From Isochrysis galbana (taxonomy: Eukaryota; Haptophyta; Isochrysidales; Isochrysidaceae), in NCBI GenBank assembly GCA_018136815.1, contig CM030934.1, positions 6,902,573-6,966,572 of the forward strand: 64,000 nt of DNA, given 5' to 3'. Positions 52,180-62,670 of this stretch are shown in pieces (within the stretch, counting starts at the first letter, position 1; the number at the start of each line of letters is the position of its first letter). The translations under genes and the position numbers were made by a program. The notes beneath the pieces were generated by a model. The model saw nothing but the letters and a program-made list of their open reading frames with translations, made no database searches and had not been told where the DNA came from.

Positions 52180-52990
52180 ATGGAGCGCGCGCCGACCGCT
52201 CCCACCTCCCAGCCCCCCGCCGCCACGACGCCCCACCGGGGCCGCCCCAAGCCGCCGGAGCCGAAGCGCTCGCAGGCCGCCCCTCTGACCGACAGCGACG
52301 TCGACATGATCCTCCCGCCCTCTCCTCCCCAACATCCACACAAGCAGGGAACAGGCAGAGTCCTGTTCCCTGCAGACCAACAGGGCCAGCCTCTGGCCCT
52401 TCCGCCTGCCTCTGCCGCCGTGCCACCACAACAAGGACTCCCCATGGTGGGTGGCAGCCCTGCTGCCACCCCCATGGAGGCAACTCCTACCTTCAGTGCA
52501 CCCCACGGGGGCGGGCACTTCACTCAACAATCAATCATTGGAGCCTTTACGGCTTCCAACCCCTCAAACAACAATTCACAGAAGTCGTACGCTGAGGCGG
52601 CCGGCCCCAAAGGGAAGCACCCACAAGAAGCGCAGAAAGCACCATCTTTGCCCACCCAACATCCACCGCCGCCCTCGCGCAAGCGAGCGGACCCACAGTC
52701 GGAACCGAGAACCGAAGCCAACCCAAACACACAACACACAATTCGCCTCACGACGATAGGGATAAGCTCACGCTTTGGACGGAAGCCAAGAGGAAAGTAT
52801 CCGCTATTCTCCTCGCGAAGGCGGTGGAGCTCCGCAGACGACGATCGTACGCTCAATCGGAAATAGACGCGGTAGCAGATGCTAGGAAGGCCCAGATGGC
52901 AGCGATTCCCGGAACAGCCCGTCCGGAAACCATAGGTGAACTTAATCGTAAAGTAGGCTCGATAAAAGACGTTCGTTCTCACCTACCCCG
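52180..52990 (+). pseudogene. non-LTR-like element: ORF1-like head joined to an ORF2 linker
   Basis: ATG 52180 opens a 228-codon Pro/Gln/Ala-rich frame (MERAPTAPTSQPPAA ... KSYAEAAGP). The MERA start and upstream context loosely match family L heads, and SYAEAA is common in ORF1/gag-like proteins. From about 52761 another frame reads KLTLWTEAKRKVSAILLAKA, then RRRRSYAQSEIDAVADARKA. This is typical of the helical linker between endonuclease and reverse transcriptase in LINE ORF2. The endonuclease is absent, so the copy is an internally deleted derivative. Confidence 0.55.
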
Positions 52991-53439
52991 TCTCTAGCGG
53001 AAAATATCATAAGCGCGAAGATTCGCGACTGAGCCAACGTAAGCGACGATTGTCGAGGTCGGGGTTATGAGGAGATGAGGAGAGGAAGCGGATGAGGTCG
53101 TGGCAGTCGGGGTCCTCGGCCTGTGCCTCTTTGAGCGCCTGTCATATTCCATACGAGGACAGACTTTTACTTTTAGCCGGTGAGTTATTTTAACTCTCAA
53201 GGTCTCGTTGATGGGTATGTCACCTCTTCTCCTACTTTCTCTTGATGTCATCAAACATTCCATGATTGTCGTCCGTCTTCTGTTATACCTCGGTCGCAGC
53301 TCCCCAGCGAGGTCTGCCCTCGTTGTGCCGACTCCTCTGTCGCATGTCTGTCTTGGCCGTCCGTCCAAGTGTGGTTAGGTTTCGCCCCGTTTGGTTCAGT
53401 TTGTGTGTCTCCGTGGACCGCCAACTTTTTGAGTCCCCG

Positions 53440-53798
53440 CGTTGTAGTCCCTCGTGTCTACCTTGGACCTAAGTAAGAAGCTCTCATTCTCATTCTCTCT
53501 CTCTTCTACTAGCTCGTTAGCTAGCCTCGTCCCTACTCTCCGACGCCACGCGTTGCAGTCTTCGGAACCTCAGTCTACCCCTCCGCTCCTAGCGCTCGAT
53601 GGCAGACACTGTCAGACCCGACTCCTACTATGACCTCTCAGGCATCTTTCCGCAAGCAACAAACAACGACTCTTTCACGGCCGCGTCAGCTGCCGGCTCG
53701 ATCGAACGGCCCTCTGCCTACGAGTCTGTAGTCATCGCGTGTTCGACAAGCACAAATTCTGCCTTGGCGCCTACGACCGCCCGTACTTCACTCGGGTA
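53440..53798 (+). repeat. gag-like head, family B, copy 2
   Basis: The leader and ATG 53599 frame (MADTVRPDSYYDLSGIFPQA) match 49102-49410 on the other strand. Right after GTGTTCGACAA (about 53746) it joins a gypsy integrase tail, so most of the element between gag and integrase is deleted. Confidence 0.75.
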
Positions 53799-54140
53799 GA
53801 TGAAGAACCCCTGTCCTAGGATGAGTTCATTGTCGAGTCGCTCCTTGACCGCCGCGGCGAGCCGCCTCGGTGCAAGTAGTATCTCGTCAAGTGGCTTGGC
53901 TACCCTCGTTCTGAAGCTACGTGGGAGCACCGCATCGAGCTCCTCCGTCGCTGCGGTGACCTAGTCGACGCGTTTGATCGACAAACATCTCCTCCTAACC
54001 CCGAGGATTTGTATGAACCTTTTGTTGAGGATTCCGACCCTACTCCGGAGGCCACGTCATCGGTTGATGAGGCTTCCAAAGACGTGGAACCTGCTCTACC
54101 GGATTTAGTCTCGTCAAGGACACGCTCTAAGATCGTATGA
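53765..54140 (+). pseudogene. gypsy integrase C-terminus with chromodomain, decayed
   Basis: The frame reads DEFIVESLLDRRGE, then YLVKWLGYPRSEATWEHRIE and LLRRCGDLVDAFD, homologous to the chromodomain at 4185-4330 but clearly diverged. Two in-frame TAG codons (about 53818 and 53877) break it. The tail ends in SSRTRSKIV before TGA 54138-54140. It belongs to a different gypsy lineage from the one at the window start. Confidence 0.88.
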
Positions 54141-54236
54141 GACGAATTTTAAACAAGGCTGCTACGTTCTACCCGGACTCCAAACAACTCAATTTCCACC
54201 CGATTCCCGCTGTTTCTGCTCGCATGTCGCATGGGA

Positions 54237-54380
54237 TACCTCGGTGGTGGTCCAATGACGCTCCGCGGCGGTGAGGCGGCGACCGTAATACGCAACGACA
54301 TGCTCGTGTCCGTGGTCGTCAACCTGCGACAGGATTCCGCCGATACCCAGGGTACTGGCCGCGTCCGTTTTGACGATGGC
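54237..54380 (-). pseudogene. gypsy RNase H fragment, inverted
   Basis: The minus frame contains VKTDAASTLGIGGILSQVDD, then HVVAYYGRRLTAAERHWTTT, matching the RNase H start of the gypsy element at 2275-2400. It stands next to and opposite the chromodomain fragment, so the locus was rearranged. Confidence 0.88.
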
Positions 54381-54778
54381 GTCGGTCACGCGAGTGGCCA
54401 GAGTCACTAAGTCCTCGCCCTCCGAGCGCGTGGTGCAACGGTCCCATTCCGCGGACGCAGTCTCTTTGGCGAAACCTTTTGCCCCGGCGGCGAATGATTG
54501 GTCGCACTTTGCGATCAGCACGTCGGCATGCAAGCACGGGTTAGCGCAGAGAACCGAGTCCCTAACCGCATCGAGAACATATAGGCCATGATGCGAGGGT
54601 GGCCCTTCTTTGGATCGCGAGCGGCGAGGAGAAGGCCATTGAGAGCGTCCTGCCAGTCCACGCCCGAGGTGAGTGAGCCCTCGAGTGCGCGGATCAGTTG
54701 CATGCGGAATCCATCCCAGGAAGCTGCCGCCTTATTCGGATCGGTAGAGCGTAGGTCGAGATAGCGAATTAAACCTTT

Positions 54779-54975
54779 TTGCGAGGCGCCTGGGAGGAAG
54801 AAAGGTGGGGAAACTTCCCTTCTCTTCGAGAGAAAAAGAGAGGGCGCTCCACAACCCTAGATCCTAGGCGTCCACGCGAAGTTTTTGACCGAGAACGAGA
54901 ACGAGAGAATTATAACGATAAATACCGAACGAAGAGAAGAGAGAAGCCTAACGAGCGTCGATTCGCGAATGCGAC
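54779..54975 (-). repeat. dispersed repeat C, copy 2 (inverted)
   Basis: Reverse complement of the unit at 21780-21990. It ends at CGAATGCGAC, directly joined to a short hairpin-tail copy. Confidence 0.8.
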
Positions 54976-54976
54976 A

Positions 54977-55016
54977 CTCGTGCCCCCCCATGGGCGAACT
55001 AAGTATAAACTTAGTT
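54977..55016 (+). repeat. hairpin tail, copy 4 (40 bases)
   Basis: CTCGTGCCCCCCCATGGGCG followed by AACTAAGTATAAACTTAGTT: only the last part of the shared tail is left, fused to repeat C. Confidence 0.75.
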
Positions 55017-55181
55017 GACAAGCAGGGAAAAAAAAGTAGAAGGTCTAAATGCTACATAGGAAAGTCAGGAAACGCGATCCATGAATCCCTAGTTAGAGCG
55101 AACCAAGCGTCACAACAGCAGCAAGCCGGCGTTGCGGAGCACAGCTTGCGATGGAGAGCGTTCCGCACCCGCACCCAATGC

Positions 55182-55940
55182 TCACGCGGCTCTGGACAAC
55201 ATAGCACGTGGCTGCTCGCCGATCACCATATACCCGGCTGGCCATACCGCATCCGCCTTATAGGCGGAGCACGCGGGTGGGAAAGGATAACCGAAGCAAG
55301 CATACTCGCGCCGGAGCAACGCGCAAGCTCGGCATGTGGCCTCTGGGGTCATATTGAATGTCTTGTCCATCTCGATCACTGCCGTCAAGCCCAGCCCTCT
55401 GCGCTGCGCTTCACCCACGTGATAGTCAGATATCCGTGTGGGCAGGCGACTGTACGGCTTGACGCGGCTCAGGAGCTCTCTCCAGTCATCCAGCAGCTGC
55501 TCGCCACGGAGGATATGCAACTTCACGGGGACTCGAAGGACGGCTGGCGTGCGGAGCAGCAACGGCGGCTCAGCGTGTTGCGGCATGCAGCCGCTTGTGT
55601 AGTCCATATGTGAGAAGCGCTGGTGGAACACGTCTTCAAGGAAGGTAAGAAAGCGCGCTGGCTCGTCGCCATGCGGCATTCCGTAGTAGCGGCTGCTTGG
55701 CGTGCGGCGCCGAACCACGGCGCGGGCGTCGACCTCACCGTAGGCGCTTCGAGCGCGCTCGAGTGGCTCGCGCGCTGAGGTCACAAACGTGTAGCCCTCC
55801 AGCTGTTCGCAGCGTGAGGTCAGGTTAAGGTCGGGAAATTGCCGCCGGAGCAGCGCGATCAGCATTGTGGACGCCGCCTTGGCAGTCTTCACGTAGGCGA
55901 GGCGCGCCTTTGCTGAAGAATAGCACTGGAGCGACGTCAT
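55182..55940 (-). CDS. sulfotransferase family protein (5' end uncertain)
   Basis: The first in-frame ATG is 55940 (MTSLQCYSSAKARLAYVK); the frame stays open without ATG to 56291, so an upstream exon is likely. The 5'-phosphosulfate-binding loop is in VKTAKAASTMLIALLRR. The 3'-phosphate-binding motif is in TSAREPLERARSAYGEV. CRACALLRREYACFGYPFPP near the C-terminus is the (I)Y..D...FGY-type ending of carbohydrate sulfotransferases (Sulfotransfer_2-like). Such enzymes move sulfate from PAPS to glycans in the Golgi and are membrane-anchored, so the missing N-terminus probably holds a transmembrane helix. The predicted stop is at 55182. Confidence 0.8.
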   Translation of the reverse strand: MTSLQCYSSAKARLAYVKTAKAASTMLIALLRRQFPDLNLTSRCEQLEGYTFVTSAREPLERARSAYGEVDARAVVRRRTPSSRYYGMPHGDEPARFLTFLEDVFHQRFSHMDYTSGCMPQHAEPPLLLRTPAVLRVPVKLHILRGEQLLDDWRELLSRVKPYSRLPTRISDYHVGEAQRRGLGLTAVIEMDKTFNMTPEATCRACALLRREYACFGYPFPPACSAYKADAVWPAGYMVIGEQPRAMLSRAA

Positions 55941-56299
55941 CGGGTTGCGGGTCTGGCTGTCGGTACCGCGAGGCAGCAAGGGGATGAAATTCAATGCCGA
56001 GGCACCGGCCCTCACCTCCGGCACGCAGCTGATCTGGCGAGGCAGGCTCGGCGGAGCATCACACGGCCCTCCTTGCGGATCCCCCTGAACCTGTGAAGCG
56101 ATGGGAGGCTCGCATGAATCTTGCACCTTGCAGCGTTGGCATGGTGGGCGGCGCCTACTCGATCTAATCGATCCGTTCTCTGTCGATGATGGCGTGGGCG
56201 CGCCGCCTCCCGCTGGGCGGCGGCGGCGTCGACCGGCGGGGCAACGGTGGCCTCTCTCGCGTCGCCCATCGCGCGCCGACCGACCGACCAACCGTCGGC

Positions 56300-56800
56300 C
56301 GGTACGATAAGAATCCCTACGTTCACACTACTCTAGAGTACTCCGAGTAGGGTAGAGTGCTTCATCTTGTGTCTAGGTTCATGTGCGTCCGCGCTGCCCT
56401 TCTGCCCTTCAACATCAACACTAGAGGCCACTAGAGGTCGGGCTTAGCTCTAAGCTCCCTATACCTATGCTGGGGTGCCACCCGGATACAAGAGGGAGAG
56501 CCCTAAATTTAGCTTGTAGGAATCCTTTGTCCTTTGATCTGTTTTGTTGGTTTTCACCTGTGTTCACGCATTCCGACGCTCAGAACTTCTTCTCTCTTCT
56601 CTCCGGACTTGCTTTCCCTCCCACCTTATACTTATACCTTATTTAGACCCGTTTCTACGCGGTGCGTGAAAGATTTTTGCAGGCACCGTACACCCACCCA
56701 AATAGAATGGGATCGTCCACGGACACGTCGTCATGCGGCGCCTCGTCATCGACTGAGGAGACGGGTGCGTCTACCGCACATTTTTCGTCCTTTCAAGCGC
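56300..56800. other. intergenic, nothing recognised
   Basis: No supported gene. The sequence is AT-richer and runs into repeat C. Confidence 0.4.
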
Positions 56801-56807
56801 TTTCTCC

Positions 56808-57025
56808 TGTCGCATTCGCGAATCGACGCTCGTTACATAGGCTTCGCTCTTCTCTTCGTCGTTCGGCATTTATCGTTATAATTCTCTGCTTTCTCTCGTT
56901 CTCGCGGTCAAAAGCTTCGCGTGGGCGCATGGGATCTTGGGTTGTGGAGCGCTCTCTCTCTTTCTCTCGAAGATATGGGAAGTTTCCCCCGCCCCACCTT
57001 TCTCCCTCCCAGGCGCCTCGCAACT
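56808..57025 (+). repeat. dispersed repeat C, copy 3
   Basis: Same unit as 21780-21990, beginning GTCGCATTCGCGAATCGAC. It is followed to about 57360 by a T/C-rich leader-like stretch and a 62-codon frame from ATG 57357 (MLILALSSVAADPSAVASQI), a layout like the gag-like heads of families A and B. Confidence 0.75.
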
Positions 57026-57514
57026 AACTTCACAACCGTTCGTCTTTCACCTCGTGCTTCACGTGTTTCGCCCCTCCGACCTTCGAGCTCGCCGTCCCTC
57101 GGACGGCTGAGCAAAGCCTTCTTGTTATCGTTTCAACCTGGGGATGCTACCCTAGGTTGCGATCCCGTCGTTCCCGAAGTTCGCGTTTTCGTTTCAGTCG
57201 TACAATCGATCCGGAGTCACCCTCATCTGCTCATATGTGGTGGGGACGATTCGACTCTGGGAGTCCCGTTCTCTCTCGCTGTTCGTTCGATACCTCTCTC
57301 GTCGCTCTCGTCATCCTCAAGTCATTCGTTCAATGCTCTCGATTCCGAGCGCTCAATGCTAATTCTTGCCTTGAGCTCCGTCGCTGCCGATCCGTCTGCT
57401 GTCGCCAGTCAAATCTTGGATGGACTGGCCGATTCGTTCCCTCGAAACTCGAAACTCGCCGTTAAGCTGCCTTGGCCGTGCCAGCGAGGTTACCCCCTCC
57501 GGATGGACGGTGGC

Positions 57515-57886
57515 CTACACCCTCGCTGTTCGCCGTTGGCTCGCGAGGAACGCTTTAGTTAGCGCCCTGACACTTATTTCTTCTAGCGTTTTATGCGTGC
57601 CTTTAAGCGTGTATTCTTGAGGTATCGGGTATGCCGTTTCAGCTGGCCCATCGTACGCTCTTCCCCACTTCAGCGGAGTGTATAGCTCGTCGGGCAATAA
57701 CTGCGGGCTGATCCGCTCGTAGATATGGGGTTCTCCCATAACGTTGAGCTTGACTTCGTGGTAGTCGCCCCTCCGGCGCAAATAGTATGTATGCTCTTTG
57801 TCCACGAGAATGTCTCCTAGATCGTGTGCGTCCGGATCTTCTTGAGGGGCTAACTCATGCTCCTCCGGAGCAGGGGGTGGGGACAC
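57515..57886 (-). CDS. unrecognised short open frame, probably element-derived
   Basis: A 123-residue frame reads SPPPAPEEHELAPQEDPDAH, then TYYLRRRGDYHEVKLNVMGE and YERISPQLLPDELYTPLKWG. The composition is protein-like and not low-complexity, but matches no family I know. It lies opposite the repeat C leader, so it may be part of a retroelement or a captured gene. Confidence 0.3.
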   Translation of the reverse strand: MSPPPAPEEHELAPQEDPDAHDLGDILVDKEHTYYLRRRGDYHEVKLNVMGEPHIYERISPQLLPDELYTPLKWGRAYDGPAETAYPIPQEYTLKGTHKTLEEISVRALTKAFLASQRRTARV

Positions 57887-58479
57887 CTCTTGCTCTCTTG
57901 CTTTCTAAGAAGGTCTATATACTCATAAGTGGCATTTCCTAGTCTTGATCTAGACCATTCGGATATCTTTTCCCACGACTTGAGAAAGGGGCCTACCGAT
58001 ATGTGATGGGCACGAGACAGAAGACATGGGCGCACTCTCGGCCATCACGGGGCACTGCAGCACGGGGGCGAAGACGGGGAGCAAGCGGAGGGGGCACAAG
58101 GGGCGCTCGAGCGATGGCGCAGAGTGTACTCGGGACACCGGAGGAAAACGTCACGCGCGGGGGAAAGAGAGACCGCGCGGGAAAGATATAGACAAAAGGG
58201 GGCCGGAAACTCAAGGAAGCACTCGGGGAAAGACGGGAAAGGGAAGGGGGGGAGAGGGCTTCCGCGGGGGGGAGCCGGGGAGACAGATGGACTGACTCGG
58301 GGCGATGCGGGGAAGAGAGGAACCGGGGCGCAGCGACGGCGACGGAGAGGGAGTCGCGCGGGAAAACCTAAAAAGGGAACATACGAGGAGGAAGTGTACA
58401 GGGCCCCCCCTTACCCGCAACAGGAAGAATTTCTACCTAGTCACTAGTCAGTGTATGTGAGTGATAAAGGTAGCGCGGA

Positions 58480-58683
58480 CCCTAGATGGGAAATACGGTG
58501 CTGGGGCCTGCAAATACAACCAAATACATTTGTATTTGGCCTCCGCCTCCGGCCAAACACCAAATACATTTCAAATACATTCGAGGCCTACAACTACAAC
58601 CCAGGACACGCTTCAAATACAGCCAAATGCATATGAATTTGGCCTCTGGCCAAATACGGTGAATACGTATTTCCAATCTAGGG
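58480..58683. mobile_element. MITE with 18-base TIRs and 6-base target duplication
   Basis: The left end CCCTAGATGGGAAATACG (58480-58497) and the complement of the right end (58666-58683, CCCTAGATTGGAAATACG) differ at one base. The flanks are the direct repeat CGCGGA (58474-58479 and 58684-58689). The inside is full of AAATACA words, including the palindrome CCAAATACATTTGTATTTGG (58520-58539). No coding capacity: a complete non-autonomous DNA transposon of 204 bases. Confidence 0.9.
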
Positions 58684-58839
58684 CGCGGACACACAGCACG
58701 GTGTAAAGTACACACAGCAGCAGAAACCAGTCCTCGAGTAGATAGCTCTAGTCCAGTATACGCCTACGCGGTGTCGTGTAGGAGGGAAAGGTAGCTAGGA
58801 ATATACTGAGTAAAAGAAGCGGTATGGAGAAGTAATCAG

Positions 58840-59874
58840 ATGTGCGACGTCTCCTCCGCCCCGTCGGCTCTGCCGGCGGAGGAGGCGGAGCTCGAGGTGG
58901 AGGAGTCGGAGCTCGAGGTGCCCGACGCGCTGTGCAGTTGGCTCGACGAGTTCTGTGTGGTGGAAGACGGGTCGCCGCCTCGTCGCTTCAGTACGCCTGA
59001 GCTGCCTCAGCCCTGCGCGCGGGAAGCCACCCTGCCTTTTGAGGTCTTCGCGGACGGAGAGGGGTGGGTCCGCTCCGCGGCAAGAAGCTTGGACGAGAAC
59101 GGGTTCTGTGTGCTACGAGTGGCGGATCGGAGTCGGCCGCTTGTTCCGGACGCGCGGGGGGACGCATGCCAACGATACGTACAAAGACGGCTTACCTCAC
59201 TCATGAGGGCTGTGCGAGAGCGCGGTGTCGACCCAAAGATGGACCGCTTCACGTACAGCGAGCTCTGCGCACGCACGCTCAGGGGTCGCAGGCCCGACAT
59301 GAGGCTGCCTCACCAGCCGCACGATCACAGCAATAATCCTCCTGAATGGGCGTCGCTGCTCGCAAGTGTCGACTATTGGGTACGGCCAGTGCTGGAGACG
59401 TCCACTCTGTGCACTGCGGGGCCAGAAGGGATTCAAGTTGACTCGGCAGGCTGCGTGACGGCGCTTCCGGGAGCACCAGAGCAGCACTTTCATCCAGATG
59501 GAACGGTGAAAGGGCTAGTGAATGTTTTCGTCCCTCTTATCAGGGTTGACGCAGCGAATGGCCCGACGGAGCTTCGACTGGGCACTCATGAAGCCAAGGG
59601 CGATGAAAGGGCCTCAAATGGCGCGTGGGATGTCGACCACGGCGACACCTTAGCCGCAGCTCCCAATCTTGAGCCGGGCGAGCTTTTGCTCTTTGATTAT
59701 AGAGTGATGCACCGTGGGCGTGCAAATGCCACAGCCGAGTCGCGACCGGTGGTTTATGTAGTGTACGCGGCTAGGCCCGGCATTAGCGACGCGCACAACT
59801 TCCCTAATGATGAATGGTTGTATGAGTCGTCTAAAGTGGAGTTGTTTGGGCGAGCACAACCTGTAGCTTCATGA
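58840..59874 (+). CDS. phytanoyl-CoA dioxygenase-like 2OG/Fe(II) oxygenase
   Basis: A 344-residue single-exon protein from ATG 58840. Iron ligands are His 218 and Asp 220 (EQHFHPDGTVKGLVNVFVPL) and His 291 in ELLLFDYRVMHRGRAN. Arg 302 (ESRPVVYVVYA) is the likely 2-oxoglutarate anchor. The ELLLFDYRVMHRG and RPVVYVVYA strands are characteristic of the PhyH family. The first 60 residues are acidic and Pro-rich and may be disordered. Family members hydroxylate lipids, alkaloids or small metabolites; the substrate here is unknown. A MITE sits about 150 bases upstream and could affect the promoter. Confidence 0.85.
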   Translation: MCDVSSAPSALPAEEAELEVEESELEVPDALCSWLDEFCVVEDGSPPRRFSTPELPQPCAREATLPFEVFADGEGWVRSAARSLDENGFCVLRVADRSRPLVPDARGDACQRYVQRRLTSLMRAVRERGVDPKMDRFTYSELCARTLRGRRPDMRLPHQPHDHSNNPPEWASLLASVDYWVRPVLETSTLCTAGPEGIQVDSAGCVTALPGAPEQHFHPDGTVKGLVNVFVPLIRVDAANGPTELRLGTHEAKGDERASNGAWDVDHGDTLAAAPNLEPGELLLFDYRVMHRGRANATAESRPVVYVVYAARPGISDAHNFPNDEWLYESSKVELFGRAQPVAS

Positions 59875-59879
59875 GCATT

Positions 59880-60340
59880 ATGATTCCAGAATTCACGTGT
59901 GAGGATCTATTTACGCGACGCGGAAGTATGCATCCATCGCTACAGGTCCAGGTGTGCCTTGCGTCCGGTTGTTGGTTGTAGGGTTCTCTTCTTTTGTCGA
60001 TTGCGGTTCTTACAGCAACTCGTGCGCACTCCGGTATGGAATTTTCTTGCTTACCAACTTACTTTATTCGGGAGGCGCCTCGTGCCCTCCCCATCAGCCC
60101 CCCCGCCCCCCCCCCCCCATCTTGAAAGTTTTGGCTACTCCCACTCCCAGATGGTACAATAGGCTTCTAATAGGTTCTAGTAGTATTAAGGATGAAGAGG
60201 TCAAGAAGCCTTCCAGACCTGTTACCTGATAATAGGTAATAGGCAACAAAGAGGTGTACGAACGAAAATAAAATTGAGAAATGAACGCTTCATAGAAATT
60301 AAAAATTTGGATTTAGGTGCGGCGGGAGCTTTATTCATAG
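59880..60340. other. intergenic, nothing recognised
   Basis: A C-run of about 15 at 60103-60118 is the only structure seen. Confidence 0.4.
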
Positions 60341-60341
60341 A

Positions 60342-60567
60342 TTCGCACTAGCTAGCAGCTCCCTATCCGGGTGAGTCAAGATGCCTTATAGGATAATATT
60401 AAATTCTCCTAAGGCACGCGCACAGCCTAACAATGGGATGGGTGGGTAGGGAGAGCGAAGTCCGGAGAGAGAAGTCCAGAGCTTCGACGCAGTGTGAACG
60501 GGGGTTACTGTGAAACACCACATTCGCACTAGCTAGCAGCTCCCTTCCTATCCGGGTGAGTCAAGAT
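60342..60567. repeat. 43-base direct repeat and shared segment at the DIRS-like 3' side
   Basis: TTCGCACTAGCTAGCAGCTC followed by CCGGGTGAGTCAAGAT occurs at 60342-60382 and again at 60522-60567. Between them, 60383-60440 (GGATAATATTAAATTCTCCT and AAGGCACGCGCACAGCCTAA) is homologous to the minus strand of 49686-49760 inside hairpin-tailed copy 2. Confidence 0.8.
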
Positions 60568-61542
60568 AGGCCGCGGGTCCGCGCGCGGAACGCCCGCGAC
60601 GAAGAAGGCAAAATCGTCCAGCCAGGGCAACGTGCGGGTCCCCGCCGCCGCGGCCGAGGCGGCGCTGGAGCGGAGGTGCGCGCGCACCACGCCCGGATGG
60701 CGGAAGTGAGCAATCACCGGCTTCATGAATGTGGTGAAGACCCAAGGTGAGAGGGTCCATCCGAAGTTGAGAGCGGCCGTCGAGAAGTACTCGGTGCCGC
60801 GATTGGTCTGGACGGCGAATGTAAAATACGGAACGTCCGTCGTCCGAATGGAGAGGTGGTGGTAGGCGTCCGTGAGGTCGATGGAGAACATGAAGTCGAA
60901 CGGTTCTTGGTGAGCCTACGGAGGCGTGCGAGGGACTCGATGGTGCACGAGCGTTTGACGCAGAAGTGGTTGAGGTGCCTCAGGTCGATGACCAGCCGCA
61001 TTTTGCCGTTGTGTTTCACTATAAAAGCGCGGGAGACGTAGTCGAAGGACGCCGCCGGAACCCACGCTCCCGTGCTCAAGCAGCGGTCTCTCTCTCCGGA
61101 GAGCCACGCTCGCTCTTCGGCCGTGAAGGAGGTCACGCCGTGGTACGTGAAAGGGCGGGGGCGGTCCTCGGGCCCACGGGATAGCCACGCCATTGGCGAT
61201 CCAATCGAGTACCCTTCGCGAAGCTCCTATGCGCCTCCAGGCCGCGATGCACTTGCGCACTCGAAAAGAGTGCGAGCCGGGAGGAGGCCGGGGGGGCTGT
61301 GCGGGCGGTCGCTCGCCCCGCCCGCCCCCGGGAGACGGGGCTGCGGGCCGCCTAGGACCGCGCGGGTTTCCCGGCGCCCTTGCCCGCCGGTCTGCCCCCG
61401 GCGGCGTCGGCGCTCGGAGTCGAATCGCCCGAAATTTGCTCCCATGACCTGATCGGTAGCGATGCTGCCGACGAGCCGGCGTCGCACGTCGTTCACAACG
61501 TATGCTGCAGGAGATCGAGTCGCAGTTCACAACTCTCATCAA
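60529..61542 (-). pseudogene. DIRS-like reverse transcriptase, frameshifted
   Basis: Three minus-strand frames join into one protein. 61542 to about 61170 reads GSHSFRVRKCIAAWRRIGAS, VLDWIANGVAIPW. About 61190 to 60890 reads KMRLVIDLRHLNHFCVKRSC. About 60900 to 60529 reads MFSIDLTDAYHHLSIRTTDV, LNFGWTLSPWVFTTFMKPVI, and the catalytic-type LPWLDDFAFF box. The segments RLVIDLRHLN, FSIDLTDAYHH and WVFT..MKPV are typical of DIRS/Ngaro-like tyrosine-recombinase retrotransposons. At least two frameshifts mean it is dead. No recombinase domain is seen nearby. Confidence 0.85.
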
Positions 61543-61746
61543 GATAATACGTGTCGGGGGTATTTATTGATGCTGAGTAATCTAAGCCTTACAAAACATA
61601 TACAAGAAGAACTGCTCACAAACCCTTTGGGCCAGAATATTTGATGGGCAAAGCGTTCCCCTTTGAGACAGACAACATACAAGCGCGCGGAGACGAGCAC
61701 ACAACACACGCAAGCATTCAGACTGCACGTGCGCGCATTGCAGTGG

Positions 61747-61787
61747 ACTGCCTGCGCATCGCCCTGGCCAGCGCGCAGGCAGTCCAT
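61747..61787. repeat. hairpin repeat with GCAGGCAGTCCATATG, copy 2
   Basis: TGGACTGCCTGCGC and GCGCAGGCAGTCCA form a perfect 14-base stem with a short loop. It is homologous to 36317-36363. Confidence 0.8.
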
Positions 61788-61799
61788 ATGTGTCTAGTC

Positions 61800-62670
61800 A
61801 TAATCACTCCCTGATCGGGCGTGCAGACACAGACAGCCTGCCAAAATTGCTGGCTCGCGCTCGTGCGCTGCGCCGTTGCCGCTGCAGCTCAGCAGGCCTA
61901 GCCGCCAACACCAGCAGCTACTCGCCCGCCACTGTGGCGATCGGAACGTGCCGACCCACAAACAAAAGCAACTAGGCCTGTCAGTTCCCCTTCCCACTGC
62001 CTAGATGCTCGCCCATCTGCTCCTGAAAGGTGAAGCACCTTTCGCGGCGCGCGCATGCAGCGCCGCCCAGGTGACACAAATTGTGACCTAGCTCGCGCTG
62101 CGCGTCGAGCTGGGGGCTAGGGCCAAGATATGATGGGTGAGGGGTATGGAGACGCCCTCCCATACCGCTACAGCCGCCAACGAGGTGGTCTGAGAGGCAT
62201 GGGAGGGGACGGCGCGGCGCGGCGACGGCGTGCAGCACCTCCGAAGGTGCTTCGCCTCTTAAGAGATAAATAAGTAGTAGTATAACAATATCAAGCCCTC
62301 GCCCTCGAAACGCGATTACGATTGCCGAAGGCCGCAGAAAGTCAACCTAGCAAGTCCAACCAAGAGTCAAGAGTCAATCAAACAAGAGTTCACTCGACCA
62401 TCGAACAAGCACGAACGAGCGCCGTCCATGGATGTGGATGGACGGTGGATGGTGAATGGTGGTGGTGGTGGACGGATGGCGGACGGGATGAACACCTACT
62501 TTCATTCATTGTGACTGCCTTTTGATGTCCCCTCATGCCCATGCCCGCCGCCGTCTTTCATACTGCTGGAGCGTCCTTCGTCCTTCGCGATGGCTCTATT
62601 TCGAAGAAGGTTCCGAACTGCGAACTGCCGACTCTTAGGTGATCAAAATCACCACGATGGACGATGGATG
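61800..62670. other. intergenic, nothing recognised
   Basis: GGT/GGA-rich words lie at 62440-62490. No gene is supported. Confidence 0.4.
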
